From positions 1 through 64,000 of the forward strand of contig NZ_CANMGY010000004.1 of assembly GCF_947497555.1 (NCBI RefSeq): a stretch of 64,000 nucleotides of DNA. The letters are read 5' to 3'. This DNA is from an uncultured Umboniibacter sp. (GTDB taxonomy: Bacteria; Pseudomonadota; Gammaproteobacteria; Pseudomonadales; DSM-25080). The translations under genes and the position numbers were made by a program. This document shows positions 1 through 7,948 of the stretch, one piece after another. How positions within the stretch are numbered: the stretch's first letter is position 1; each line of letters opens with the position of its first letter. The notes under the pieces are model-generated. The model was not told the origin of the DNA, searched no databases, and worked only from the letters and a program-made list of their open reading frames with translations.

Positions 1-91
1 TGTAAACCGTTGATTTGAAATGTTTTTTCAAACTTTCAAACCCGCGTTTCAATCCGCTTTAATCACTCGCTGCTGCGTTGTGATGGAGCGC

Positions 92-119
92 ATTATAGGG
101 CGCCCCAACTCAATGTAAA
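92..119 (-). promoter_or_regulatory. Sigma70-type promoter firing leftward out of the window
   Basis: On the minus strand a TTTACA -35 box (114-119) and a perfect TATAAT -10 box (92-97) are separated by 16 bases. No gene lies between it and the left edge, so its target is outside the window. In Pseudomonas the order rsmI-rnpB-mraZ is known, so mraZ and the division/cell-wall cluster are the likely target; that is inference from synteny. Confidence 0.6.
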
Positions 120-285
120 GGTGATTTTTTAAGGCGATTCGCCTAGGTGAAATTACACGCGATACGACAGCTCTTAGCCAAAACTTCTGGCTAGCGACGG
201 GTTACCGCCGTCAAGCAAGGTCGGCAATAATACCGATCGCATTGACCTTCGTCAATACGTTTTTAGCAAAGATAGAAATTAGTTT

Positions 286-632
286 GGAAGTCGGCCGATA
301 AGCCGGGTTCTGTCGTGAGCAATCATTCCTCTAGGGCTATCGTCACCAATAGCCTCAAGCAACCTACCCGCCTCCAACGCGGGTCGCGCCAATGGAGGCC
401 TATTTGGTCTTGCACCGAGTGGGGTTTACCTTGCCGTAAACTGTTACCAGTTACGCGGTGCGCTCTTACCGCACCCTTTCAGCCTTACCGGCTTCCGAAG
501 AAGCTTAGGCGGTCTACTCTCTGCTGCACTTTCCGTGGGCTTTCACCCCCCAGACGTTATCTGGCACTCTACCCTTTGGTGCCCGGACTTTCCTCTACCT
601 ATAAATAGATAGCGATTGCCTAGCCGACTCCC
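286..632 (-). ncRNA. rnpB: RNase P RNA, bacterial type A
   Basis: This is the catalytic RNA of RNase P, which removes 5' leaders from pre-tRNAs. On the minus strand it contains the conserved blocks GAGGAAAGTCCGGGC near the 5' end, AGAGTAGACCGCC, GAAAGGGTGCGGTAAGAGCG in the middle, and ACAGAACCCGGCTTAT near the 3' end. The ends were set by the P1 helix: GGGAGTCGGC at about 623-632 pairs with GCCGACTTCC at 286-295. It starts about 20 bases after the rsmI stop, so it may be read through from rsmI as well as from its own promoter, which I could not place. The order rsmI-rnpB is the same as in Pseudomonas. Confidence 0.96.
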
Positions 633-651
633 AAGCGCGCACCTTACTTAA

Positions 652-1494
652 CTAGCTATTCTTGGTCAAGCTCCATTGGTAGATATCCTTAGCGTTCACG
701 CCATGAATCTGCGCGGCGATCTTTGCAGCCTTTTTTGGCGGCAATTCTTCATTCAACAACCGGAAGGTATCCTTCGCTTTATCATCGAATAGCTGAACAT
801 TATTCTCTCCGGTCACCATCACAACGAACTCACCGCGGCGCTGATTCGAATCCGCTGAGGTGAACTCAATTAACTCCGAGAGCGAGCCACGAGTAATAGT
901 TTCAAACGTTTTGGTAAGTTCACGACCGAGAACTACCTCACGTTGTTCGCCGAACTCTGCCTGCATATCCAATAGCAGCGCCTCGATTCGATGAGGGGCT
1001 TCATAAAATACAAGCGTACGCGTTTCACTGGCGAGCGACGCGAGGCGTTTTTGCCTTTGTAATGGCTTAGCGGGAAGAAAACCTTCAAAGCAAAATCGAT
1101 CTGATGGCAGCCCCGCAGCGCTTAAACCAGCAATCAAAGCACACGCTCCAGGGATCGGCGAAACCGTCACGCCATACTCAGGAGCTAAACTAACTAAACG
1201 GTAGCCTGGGTCAGAAATTAGTGGTGTACCCGCATCGCTAACTAGCGCACAATTATCGCCACTTACTATACGTTCAAGTAATTTACGAGCGGATTCTTCT
1301 GAGGAATAATCATGAAAGCTTATGACGGAGGTCTCGATTTCGAAGTGCGAGAGGAGCCGACGTGTATGACGAGTATCTTCCGCAGCGATAAATTCGACCT
1401 GCTTCAAGGTGTCAATTGCTCGTAACGTGATATCATTCAGATTGCCGATAGGTGTCGCTACGATGTAAAGTGTCGGTGTTAAAGCTTGTGTCAA
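652..1494 (-). CDS. rsmI: 16S rRNA (cytidine-1402-2'-O)-methyltransferase RsmI
   Basis: RsmI uses SAM to methylate the ribose of C1402 in the decoding centre of 16S rRNA. The tetrapyrrole-methylase fold is clear: an N-terminal LYIVATPIGNL strand-loop, AEDTRHTRRLL, and the conserved PIPGACALIAGLSAAGLP loop, with the expected C-terminal tail. The open frame could begin at a TTG at 1524, but that codon overlaps a TATAAT box and has no ribosome site. The TTG at 1494 sits behind a GGGCGGAA stretch and gives 280 residues, near the usual length, so I chose it. It runs divergently from lpoA with almost no gap and is followed by rnpB. Confidence 0.93.
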   Translation of the reverse strand: MTQALTPTLYIVATPIGNLNDITLRAIDTLKQVEFIAAEDTRHTRRLLSHFEIETSVISFHDYSSEESARKLLERIVSGDNCALVSDAGTPLISDPGYRLVSLAPEYGVTVSPIPGACALIAGLSAAGLPSDRFCFEGFLPAKPLQRQKRLASLASETRTLVFYEAPHRIEALLLDMQAEFGEQREVVLGRELTKTFETITRGSLSELIEFTSADSNQRRGEFVVMVTGENNVQLFDDKAKDTFRLLNEELPPKKAAKIAAQIHGVNAKDIYQWSLTKNS

Positions 1495-1523
1495 AATGTG
1501 TTCCGCCCTAATCAGTAAGGTCA

Positions 1524-1529
1524 ATTATA
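1524..1529 (-). promoter_or_regulatory. Candidate -10 box of rsmI
   Basis: A TATAAT hexamer on the minus strand lies about 30 bases before the preferred rsmI start. No good -35 hexamer is visible at 16-18 bases, so this is only a candidate. It lies within the first codons' upstream edge of the divergent lpoA gene, so the two promoters must overlap each other's coding ends. Confidence 0.4.
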
Positions 1530-1533
1530 GATT

Positions 1534-3357
1534 ATGTACTCGTCAGTTATCCGAAGCACTGCAATCCTATTGTTAATCGGCATTATCGTTGGGTGTGCGC
1601 CAACAAGCAATCCTGTCGTTCCTAGCGTTGCTGAAGAACTAGTCGAGCTAGATATAACTAACGAACTCAATGAATTACCCGACCTCTCTATAAGTGAGCA
1701 GCTTGAGTCAGCATTGGCACTTACACCTCACCTTAACGCCGCTAACAGTCAGAGCTTTGATACCTTCCTAATTGAATGGCAAAGTACCTTCCTTAATAAC
1801 ACAGATCAAAGTAGATTGGTTTTCATCCAAGCGGCTATCGCCAATGCTCAAGGGCGACATGCTGACTCCGCTGCATTCTATAATACAGCGGCATTACGGC
1901 CAGCTATTCAGCTCACCAACGCCGTAGCAATTGATATCAATCAGAGATCCGCTATAAGTTTTGAACTGGTAGGGCAATATTACAATGCCGCTTACGCCGT
2001 CTTCGTTCAGTGCTCACTATCGCCTTCAAATGAATGTGATCAACGGATTATTCAACTTCTGCTAGAAGAGGAAGTTCAAGTTATCGAAGAGTCCAAAACT
2101 GAAAGCACTAGTTGGAACAAATGGATCACACTAACTCTACTACTCGCTGATTCAAGGACGTCACTCGATAAGCAGGGCGAAGCCCTAACTAGCTTTATTG
2201 AAGTCAACCCTGACCTGTTCTTTAATGATACGCCCGAACTCATCTCGCAATTGATTGAACTGTCAATGCTACCCCCACCTAGAACCGCGGTCCTGCTACC
2301 GCTTAGCGGACCGCTTTCAGCCTTCGGTAGCGCTATTCAAGATGGCATTATTCTCTCACACTACAATATGAGTGCCGCCGGTGGCCGCGTCTCTAGCATT
2401 GATTTTTATGATAGTAACAACGACGACTTTATCGCACTCTATTTAGACGTTGCTGATCGTTACGATTTAATCATCGGCCCACTTCTAAAAGATCGAGTCG
2501 CCCAGATTGCCGCGCTTGAGCAAGTGACTACCACACCGACACTGTTGCTCAATAGCTACGATCTAGTTAGTGATAATGAGCAGCTTTTTTCGTTTAGCTT
2601 GAACTCATCCGAAGACGGAGCCGAGGTCGCTCGGATGATCTACAACAGGGGCTATCGCCAACCATTAGTGTTATTGCCGGCAGGCAAAAATAACGACGAA
2701 ATTAAGCACTCCTTCGAATCAGCCTGGCTCGACCAGTTATCTGATGAAAGCTCCCCACACACGGTTGAACTGGCCTTAGCTCGATTAACGGTTGGGAGCC
2801 AATTTGCCACTGAAATCGCGAGTGCACTTCACGTTGACAAATCACGAGCGCGGGCTAGAGCAATTTCACGCGCGTTGCAGCTGCCCGTTGAATCGGAGGA
2901 TAGACGCCGTCAGGATATTGATAGTATTTTCATTAGCGGCACCCCAATCGAAGCGCGCCAAATCAAGCCTCAGATTGACTTCAATCACGGTAACGATCTT
3001 GATGTTTTCGCGAGTAGCCGAGTCTATTCTGGCGAAGCCAACCAAACTCGCAATCAAGACCTTAATGGCGTTTTCGTCTCAGTCGCTCCATGGTCCGTTT
3101 TCCACGAAGACGGTAGCAATGCGCTTATATTTTCCTCGGCGGAGGGCCAGCCAGCACTGCAAGCACTCATGGCATTGGGTGCGGACAGTATGATTGTTGG
3201 CACGAGATTAAACTACCTCCACCTTGTACCCGGGACTCGATTGCCCGGTTACACCGGCAAGCTTAGTGTTAGCGAAGATCGCTCTGTATCACGGCGGTTA
3301 AGTTGGGGAGTATACCAGAACGGCGCGCTGATCCCGTTGGCCGATGGGGAAAAATAG
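1534..3357 (+). CDS. lpoA: Outer-membrane lipoprotein LpoA, activator of PBP1A
   Basis: LpoA is anchored in the outer membrane and reaches through the periplasm to activate the peptidoglycan synthase PBP1A. The product has a lipoprotein signal ending in IIVGC (Cys21), an N-terminal helical TPR-like half (about 50-240), and a C-terminal periplasmic-binding-protein-like half from about 250 (RTAVLLPLSGPLSAFGSAI). The 607-residue length suits the family. The ATG lies only 9 bases from the edge of the longest rsmI frame and lacks a well-spaced Shine-Dalgarno site; the nearest purine run, AAGG, is about 13 bases away. The gene overlaps yraN and starts the run lpoA-yraN-diaA-dolP known from enterics and pseudomonads. 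Confidence 0.92.
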   Translation: MYSSVIRSTAILLLIGIIVGCAPTSNPVVPSVAEELVELDITNELNELPDLSISEQLESALALTPHLNAANSQSFDTFLIEWQSTFLNNTDQSRLVFIQAAIANAQGRHADSAAFYNTAALRPAIQLTNAVAIDINQRSAISFELVGQYYNAAYAVFVQCSLSPSNECDQRIIQLLLEEEVQVIEESKTESTSWNKWITLTLLLADSRTSLDKQGEALTSFIEVNPDLFFNDTPELISQLIELSMLPPPRTAVLLPLSGPLSAFGSAIQDGIILSHYNMSAAGGRVSSIDFYDSNNDDFIALYLDVADRYDLIIGPLLKDRVAQIAALEQVTTTPTLLLNSYDLVSDNEQLFSFSLNSSEDGAEVARMIYNRGYRQPLVLLPAGKNNDEIKHSFESAWLDQLSDESSPHTVELALARLTVGSQFATEIASALHVDKSRARARAISRALQLPVESEDRRRQDIDSIFISGTPIEARQIKPQIDFNHGNDLDVFASSRVYSGEANQTRNQDLNGVFVSVAPWSVFHEDGSNALIFSSAEGQPALQALMALGADSMIVGTRLNYLHLVPGTRLPGYTGKLSVSEDRSVSRRLSWGVYQNGALIPLADGEK

Positions 3358-3712
3358 CGTCGCTAAAGGCGCTGAATATGAAGCTCATATTGCGCAGTAT
3401 TTGACTGAAAATGGCGTTGATATCGTCACCACTAATTATCGTTGTCGCTACGGTGAAATTGACATAATAGCGAGTTCGCAAGAATCGCTTATTTTTGTCG
3501 AAGTCAAGTATCGCTCCGCGAATACGTTCGGTCGTCCAGAAGACTACCTAACCTCCGCAAAACAGCAGAAATTAATTAAAGCAGCCCATCACTTTTTATG
3601 TGAAAATCAAGAATATCAGAATCAACCACTCCGGTTTGATCTCATAACTAATGAAAACAAAGAGATCACTTGGATAAGAAATGCTATTGATTGCGAGTCA
3701 TCATGGATTTAG
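3344..3712 (+). CDS. yraN: UPF0102 family protein YraN (nuclease-like fold)
   Basis: This is a small protein of the YraN/UPF0102 family with a PD-(D/E)xK restriction-endonuclease-like core; its biological role is not settled. The core motifs are visible: KGAEYEAHIAQYL at the start, GEIDIIA with the acidic residue, and FVEVKYR with the E-x-K pair. The length of 122 residues is normal. The ATG at 3344 overlaps the end of lpoA by 14 bases, and the stop overlaps the start of diaA by 10 bases, which implies one translated operon. Confidence 0.93.
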   Translation: MGKNSVAKGAEYEAHIAQYLTENGVDIVTTNYRCRYGEIDIIASSQESLIFVEVKYRSANTFGRPEDYLTSAKQQKLIKAAHHFLCENQEYQNQPLRFDLITNENKEITWIRNAIDCESSWI

Positions 3713-4305
3713 AACAGTATATTATTGATCAGTTTCACGAGAGTATTGCTGCAAAAATGGCCGCATGCGAGGCCATTGCGGCACCGCTTGCCGAAGCTAG
3801 CGAACTTCTCACTCACACCTTAGTTCATGATGGGAGAATACTGGCCTGTGGTTCAGCCGAATCAGCGAGTGTCGTGCAACAGTTGACGGCAAGCTTAATG
3901 CATCGGCTGGAACGAGAACGGCCTGCATTACCTATTTTCTCGCTTAATCAGGATGCTACTGCCATTAGCGCGATCGCGAGTGATCATGGTCTGGATGATA
4001 TTTTCGCCCGCCAAATTATAGGTTTAGGCCAAGAGGGCGATAGCTTAGTGGTTGTCACTCAACAGGAATTTTCACCCGCCCTGCTTACGGCGATTAGCGC
4101 CGCAAAGAGTCGTGGAATGAGCATTGTCATCTTGGGTGGTCCAGAACTGGATTGCTATCTGGCAGCCATTAGTGAAGATGACATTGAAATCTCTGCGCCT
4201 ATTGAGCCCTCACCTCGGCTAACCGAAGTTCATCAACTGGCGATTGCCTGTTTAATTGAATTATTAGAAGCACAACTTTTTGGAGTAGATGAATGCGACA
4301 ACTAA
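3703..4305 (+). CDS. diaA: SIS-domain protein, DiaA/phosphoheptose isomerase-like
   Basis: The product (200 residues) is a single SIS (sugar isomerase) domain. DiaA in E. coli binds DnaA and promotes timely replication initiation; close relatives are GmhA sedoheptulose-7-phosphate isomerases. Visible features are the helical N-terminus, the RILACGSAESASVVQQL sugar-phosphate loop, EGDSLVVVTQQ, and the C-terminal TEVHQLAIACLIELLE helix typical of DiaA. A longer frame begins at a TTG at 3691, but the ATG at 3703 is preferred; it overlaps the yraN stop. The place between yraN and dolP matches the enteric diaA locus and supports DiaA over GmhA, although the two cannot be separated with certainty here. 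Confidence 0.85.
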   Translation: MDLEQYIIDQFHESIAAKMAACEAIAAPLAEASELLTHTLVHDGRILACGSAESASVVQQLTASLMHRLERERPALPIFSLNQDATAISAIASDHGLDDIFARQIIGLGQEGDSLVVVTQQEFSPALLTAISAAKSRGMSIVILGGPELDCYLAAISEDDIEISAPIEPSPRLTEVHQLAIACLIELLEAQLFGVDECDN

Positions 4306-4880
4306 GCCAACTTTCGAAAATCTGCAGTATAGGGGTATTAGCTGGACTTATAGGTTGTACTAGTATCATCACCGCATCAACGGATGGTCCCATCGAGAAC
4401 AACGAGCTCGATCGCAGCTTTGGCCGGTTCATTGATGATGAACAAATTGAAACGGTCGTTGCAGTCAATATTCGACATAGCAGCGAAACCTTAGCTGAGG
4501 CAAATATCTCAGTCGTTAGTTATAACGGTGTCGTGCTTTTGGTTGGGCAGTTATCAACCGAGGAGGAACGAGAACGTGTGACACAAATCGCACGCGAGGT
4601 TAAAGGAGTTCGTCAGGTACATAACCAAATTTCAATCAGTGGCGCTATCTCAACCTTAGTAGGTGCTAATGACACCTATTTGTCGGCAAAAGTTCGAAGT
4701 CGTTTCGCTATCTCCGATTCTGATTATGATTTCTCCAATATTAAAGTCGTGACGGAAAACAGTGTCGTTTATCTCATGGGTATCGTCACTCGAACACAAG
4801 CTGACGTCGCCGTCGATATTGCTCGACAGACAGGGGGGGTACAGCGTATCGTAAAGGTTTTCGAATATGCAGAAGGATAA
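4293..4880 (+). CDS. dolP: Outer-membrane BON-domain lipoprotein DolP (YraP)
   Basis: DolP is a lipoprotein of two BON domains that binds anionic phospholipid and supports envelope integrity. The start overlaps diaA by 13 bases. The signal peptide ends in AGLIGC with the lipidated Cys at 22. The first BON domain covers about 55-115 (AEANISVVSYNGVVLLVGQL, then a conserved VxxVxxVHNQI end), and the second about 120-192, ending in GGVQRIVKVFEY. The 195-residue length and the place after diaA match enteric yraP. Confidence 0.92.
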   Translation: MRQLSQLSKICSIGVLAGLIGCTSIITASTDGPIENNELDRSFGRFIDDEQIETVVAVNIRHSSETLAEANISVVSYNGVVLLVGQLSTEEERERVTQIAREVKGVRQVHNQISISGAISTLVGANDTYLSAKVRSRFAISDSDYDFSNIKVVTENSVVYLMGIVTRTQADVAVDIARQTGGVQRIVKVFEYAEG

Positions 4881-4884
4881 TCTC

Positions 4885-5247
4885 ATGAGCTACAACCTAA
4901 AATTAACAGGTTCTACTCTAGAGCATAGTGACTGGTTGGAAGCGCTTGAGGCGTTTGCGTCGCTATTTTCAATTAGTAGTTCAGATGCCGAAAAGCTAAT
5001 GACTATCGCACCAATTGTTATTAAGCCTGACCTCAGTAGCGAAAAAGCTCATGCGCTAGCTAAGTTAGTCGAAGATTGTGGTCTTGAGTGTGTGGTTGAA
5101 GCTGCGGATGTCGCTACCGAGTCAATGTCCATCGCGACCGATGACGTGGTGGTCCCGGATAACGAACCGGATGTTCCAGTAGCTACTCAAACATCAGAGA
5201 GTAAAGGGATATTCGCGAAACTTAAATCAATATTTAAACGCGGATAA
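4885..5247 (+). CDS. Small protein with an L7/L12 C-terminal-domain-like fold (predicted), unknown role
   Basis: I do not recognise a named family. The preferred ATG at 4885 follows AGAAGGATAATCTC, a good Shine-Dalgarno site, and overlaps nothing; an ATG at 4867 would overlap dolP by 14 bases. Residues about 18-70 (LEALEAFASLFSISSSDAEK, then IKPDLSSEKAHALAKLVEDC) follow the pattern of the ribosomal L7/L12 C-terminal domain: helix, a xxDAEKLxxxAPxVIKxxLS core, then a helix with KLxExxG and a final strand. After it comes an acidic, low-complexity linker and a basic amphipathic tail (GIFAKLKSIFKRG). The basic tail could bind membrane or RNA. It is likely co-transcribed with dolP. Function is unknown. 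Confidence 0.75.
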   Translation: MSYNLKLTGSTLEHSDWLEALEAFASLFSISSSDAEKLMTIAPIVIKPDLSSEKAHALAKLVEDCGLECVVEAADVATESMSIATDDVVVPDNEPDVPVATQTSESKGIFAKLKSIFKRG

Positions 5248-5255
5248 CGCCAGCC

Positions 5256-5459
5256 CTAATAATGTGGAGGTGGCTCATTGGTAGGCGCTGAGCCCCCTTC
5301 ATCTTTTCGCCTTAGCATTTCATTCAAATAACGCAGTTGCTTTCTAATTACACGTAATTCTTCATCTTGTTTCGTCACTACCTCATTTAAATCAGCTATG
5401 GCCGACTCCTGAAACGCAACTTGTATTTGCAGCTGCTCTACTTCAGTTTCATAGTTCAT
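5256..5459 (-). CDS. slyX: SlyX family coiled-coil protein
   Basis: SlyX is a small cytoplasmic protein of unknown function found in many gammaproteobacteria. The 67-residue product is one long heptad-rich helix (VEQLQIQVAFQESAIADLNE, then RVIRKQLRYLNEML) followed by a proline-rich end with the family's terminal PPHY. Its start overlaps the end of the upstream serine hydrolase by 11 bases, so the two are probably translated from one message. It converges on the small gene ending at 5247 with an 8-base gap and no clear terminator. Confidence 0.9.
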   Translation of the reverse strand: MNYETEVEQLQIQVAFQESAIADLNEVVTKQDEELRVIRKQLRYLNEMLRRKDEGGSAPTNEPPPHY

Positions 5460-6555
5460 TATCTATCTCCAAGAGTAAATATAACCGTTCAATAAGCTCT
5501 GCACCGCGCTGATCGAGAAACATCGCCTGTCCAAGTGACCGAGTCACGTACGCGACTGCTAGGTCATGCTTAATATCGGCAAAGCCAAAGCTACCGCCAG
5601 CGCCACTGTGCCCAAAACCACCTGTCATGGAACCGAATTGGGTATCGATTGTACCCTGCGGCCGCATAAATCCATAGGAGAATGCCATCTCCGTTTGGGT
5701 CGTTTTACAGGGTCCATGAATAATAGTTTTTGCCGGCGAATAGTCCGTATCCTTTACGGTAACAGTCAGAAATTCAGCATAGGCTCCCGCCAGTCCAAAG
5801 GCTGAGGCCCTTCCACTTGCTGCTGGGATCATCGAAGAGGTCCATCTCTTGGCGTTGTGTCCCACCATCAATGAACTCGGATTCATAAAAGCAGAACGAG
5901 TCATTTCCTTTCCATTAGGACCTAAGGATCGTTTCAACGACTGGGTTCGATATGATTTAAGCGCGGCGCGGTTAGGAGTTAGTACAGCCAGTGTTTCGTC
6001 GTCTCCGAGTTTGCCATAGCTTACGCCTGAGACAGAGTGTTCGAAGGGTTCGCCGGTCACCGCCTCGATCAACTGCGAGACTAGCCAGCCCCATAGAAAT
6101 GGACTATAGGCGAGCGTTGGTTTTTGAAACCACGGGAGTTCTCTAAGCGCCGCGCGACACATATCTTCATAGTGATAGATAGACTCTTCGGCTAGGCGAT
6201 CATGGAAAGCAACCATGCCACTCTGATGGGATAGCAATTGACCAACAGTAATTGAACTCAAAGCGTGTTCCGGTGGTATGACTAACCACCTAGCCAGCGT
6301 ATCGCCGTAGGAGAGATCTGTGCGAGTAACTAGCCTCGAAATAGCCATTGCTAACGCGCCCTTGCAAGCCGAGTAACAGATCACTTGAGTGTCGTCTCGC
6401 CATGGTACTCCTGGGCTTGATTCACCACTGACCAAATTCAACAGACATTCACCATTCTTAAATACCGCCAATGCACTACCCTCATCCCCAAGACGTTGCA
6501 TCAGCGAATGGTAGAACTCTGCAAATTCTGAAGTCTGCGCGGCGTTTAATGACAT
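5449..6555 (-). CDS. Serine hydrolase of the class C beta-lactamase/esterase family
   Basis: The product (368 residues) belongs to the beta-lactamase-related family, which also includes carboxylesterases and D-aminopeptidases. The nucleophile motif SxxK is SACKG (residues about 47-51, in CYSACKGALAMAI). A Tyr motif, AYSPFLWGWL, takes the place of the YxN of true class C enzymes, and the third motif is GHSGAGGS in place of KTG. No signal peptide is present, so the protein is likely cytoplasmic and more likely an esterase (EstB type) than an antibiotic-degrading enzyme. Substrate cannot be told. It lies upstream of slyX and overlaps it. Confidence 0.8.
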   Translation of the reverse strand: MSLNAAQTSEFAEFYHSLMQRLGDEGSALAVFKNGECLLNLVSGESSPGVPWRDDTQVICYSACKGALAMAISRLVTRTDLSYGDTLARWLVIPPEHALSSITVGQLLSHQSGMVAFHDRLAEESIYHYEDMCRAALRELPWFQKPTLAYSPFLWGWLVSQLIEAVTGEPFEHSVSGVSYGKLGDDETLAVLTPNRAALKSYRTQSLKRSLGPNGKEMTRSAFMNPSSLMVGHNAKRWTSSMIPAASGRASAFGLAGAYAEFLTVTVKDTDYSPAKTIIHGPCKTTQTEMAFSYGFMRPQGTIDTQFGSMTGGFGHSGAGGSFGFADIKHDLAVAYVTRSLGQAMFLDQRGAELIERLYLLLEIDNEL

Positions 6556-6622
6556 AAATAATTTTACCCCAACTTCAGACTAATACAGAATAGCGGTGTT
6601 ACGCTTTTCACTAGGATTAAAC

Positions 6623-7948
6623 ATGTTTTCTCGCGAGCAAAAACTACTGCTTATCGGCCAAATACTCGGCATCATGCTATACGCATTCGACGAACTCGCG
6701 ATAAACACCATTATGCCTTTTATCAGCTCAGATCTAAATGGCGACCAACTCTACGGAGCCGCTTTTTCGTTCTATATGATCGGCTCGCTCATTTCTGTGG
6801 TCTGGGCAGGCGACCGCTTAGATCGAAAGGGGCCTATCTTACCGCTGGTCGCTGCCATTTGTGCCTTCTCGCTGGGGTTAGGTGTCGCCGCTTTAGCACC
6901 CTCAATGAACGCTTTTGTCGCCGCTCGTTTCCTTCAAGGCATAGGCGGCGGCGCGCTCTATGCGGTACTTTTTTCGCTAACAGCCCATTGCTATTGCGAA
7001 GCACTTCGTCCTAAGGTGATTGGTCTAATTTCCGCTGCTTGGCTTGTCCCAGCAATGCTTGGGCCTGTTACAGCGGGTTGGCTCAGTGATAACCTAAGCT
7101 GGAGAGCAGTTTTTATCCTGCAAATACCACTTCTATTGGTGTCATTAACAACCGTTTTTATTCGTCTGCGTCGCTTCAGCTTCGAATCAACAGGTGCTGC
7201 CGCTAAGCGACGAACGATGATTATAGCGCTTGCGATCGCGCTGCTTGTCACCGCTGGGTCGCTAGCGCTTAGCTATGGCACCAATCTTAACTACATTCTG
7301 TTCGCCATCTTGCTTGTGGCCTTGGCGATTGTGGGCGTTCGTTCCATTGCGCCCTACTCCATGCGAGCTCAGCACTCGCCGCAAGCCGCATTAGCGACAA
7401 CGAGAGGTCTCGTTCATTTTTCCTTTTATGCTGCCGACGTAATGATTCCACTCGTTCTAGTGAGGCAATACGGCTATAGTGCAAGCGAAGCGGGTTTAGT
7501 TCTCGTAATCGGTGCCGTAGGGTGGACCGGGGCGAGTGCGCTAGCTGCATCGAGACGAACGCGACATTACCGGCGGAAACTCATTTTGGGAGGCAACGCG
7601 CTACTATTTATTGGCATCTTAGGCTCCATCGCCATTCTCCAGCGTAGTTGGGAACCCATGCTATTCGCACTGAGTTGGACACTGGTGGGTGCAGGAATGG
7701 GCCTAGTATATAATTGTGCATCGGCACAACTTATGGATGGTTCGCCAAAGGATCAAATTGGTAAGACTTCTACAGTAGCAAGCATGTCCGATGCCATCGG
7801 TATAGTGCTTGCGAGTGGGATAGGCGGCTATTTAATCAACAACCTTTATCTGATCAGCGCTACCACAATGCTATGGTGTTTAGCGCTAATTAGCTGCGTA
7901 GCGCTTGCGGTAGTCACTCCGAAAAAATTAGCTTTCAGAAGTGACTAA
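6623..7948 (+). CDS. MFS transporter (DHA-type, drug or metabolite exporter)
   Basis: The product is a major facilitator superfamily permease of about 441 residues with 12-14 hydrophobic segments. The loop 2-3 signature is present as [12 protein letters not shown], and [14 protein letters not shown] resembles motif B/C of the drug:H+ antiporter group. A GTG at 6596 would add nine residues, but the ATG at 6623 follows AGGATTAAAC and is preferred. The substrate is not evident. It runs divergently from the serine hydrolase, and its TAA overlaps the TAG of the converging iscS. Confidence 0.83.
   Translation: MFSREQKLLLIGQILGIMLYAFDELAINTIMPFISSDLNGDQLYGAAFSFYMIGSLISVVWAGDRLDRKGPILPLVAAICAFSLGLGVAALAPSMNAFVAARFLQGIGGGALYAVLFSLTAHCYCEALRPKVIGLISAAWLVPAMLGPVTAGWLSDNLSWRAVFILQIPLLLVSLTTVFIRLRRFSFESTGAAAKRRTMIIALAIALLVTAGSLALSYGTNLNYILFAILLVALAIVGVRSIAPYSMRAQHSPQAALATTRGLVHFSFYAADVMIPLVLVRQYGYSASEAGLVLVIGAVGWTGASALAASRRTRHYRRKLILGGNALLFIGILGSIAILQRSWEPMLFALSWTLVGAGMGLVYNCASAQLMDGSPKDQIGKTSTVASMSDAIGIVLASGIGGYLINNLYLISATTMLWCLALISCVALAVVTPKKLAFRSD

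Noticed and set aside
241-256. Hairpin ATTGAC-CTTC-GTCAAT as rnpB terminator
   Set aside because: It is in the right place, but a T run follows it only on the plus strand (ACGTTTTT), the wrong direction for rnpB. Kept only as part of the hairpin cluster.
315-608. Open reading frame on the plus strand
   Set aside because: It lies wholly within the RNase P RNA on the other strand, and its residues follow the conserved RNA blocks. Not a gene.
2792-3193. Frame of 133 codons in the +2 phase of lpoA
   Set aside because: It overlaps the well-supported C-terminal domain of lpoA and shows no family pattern.
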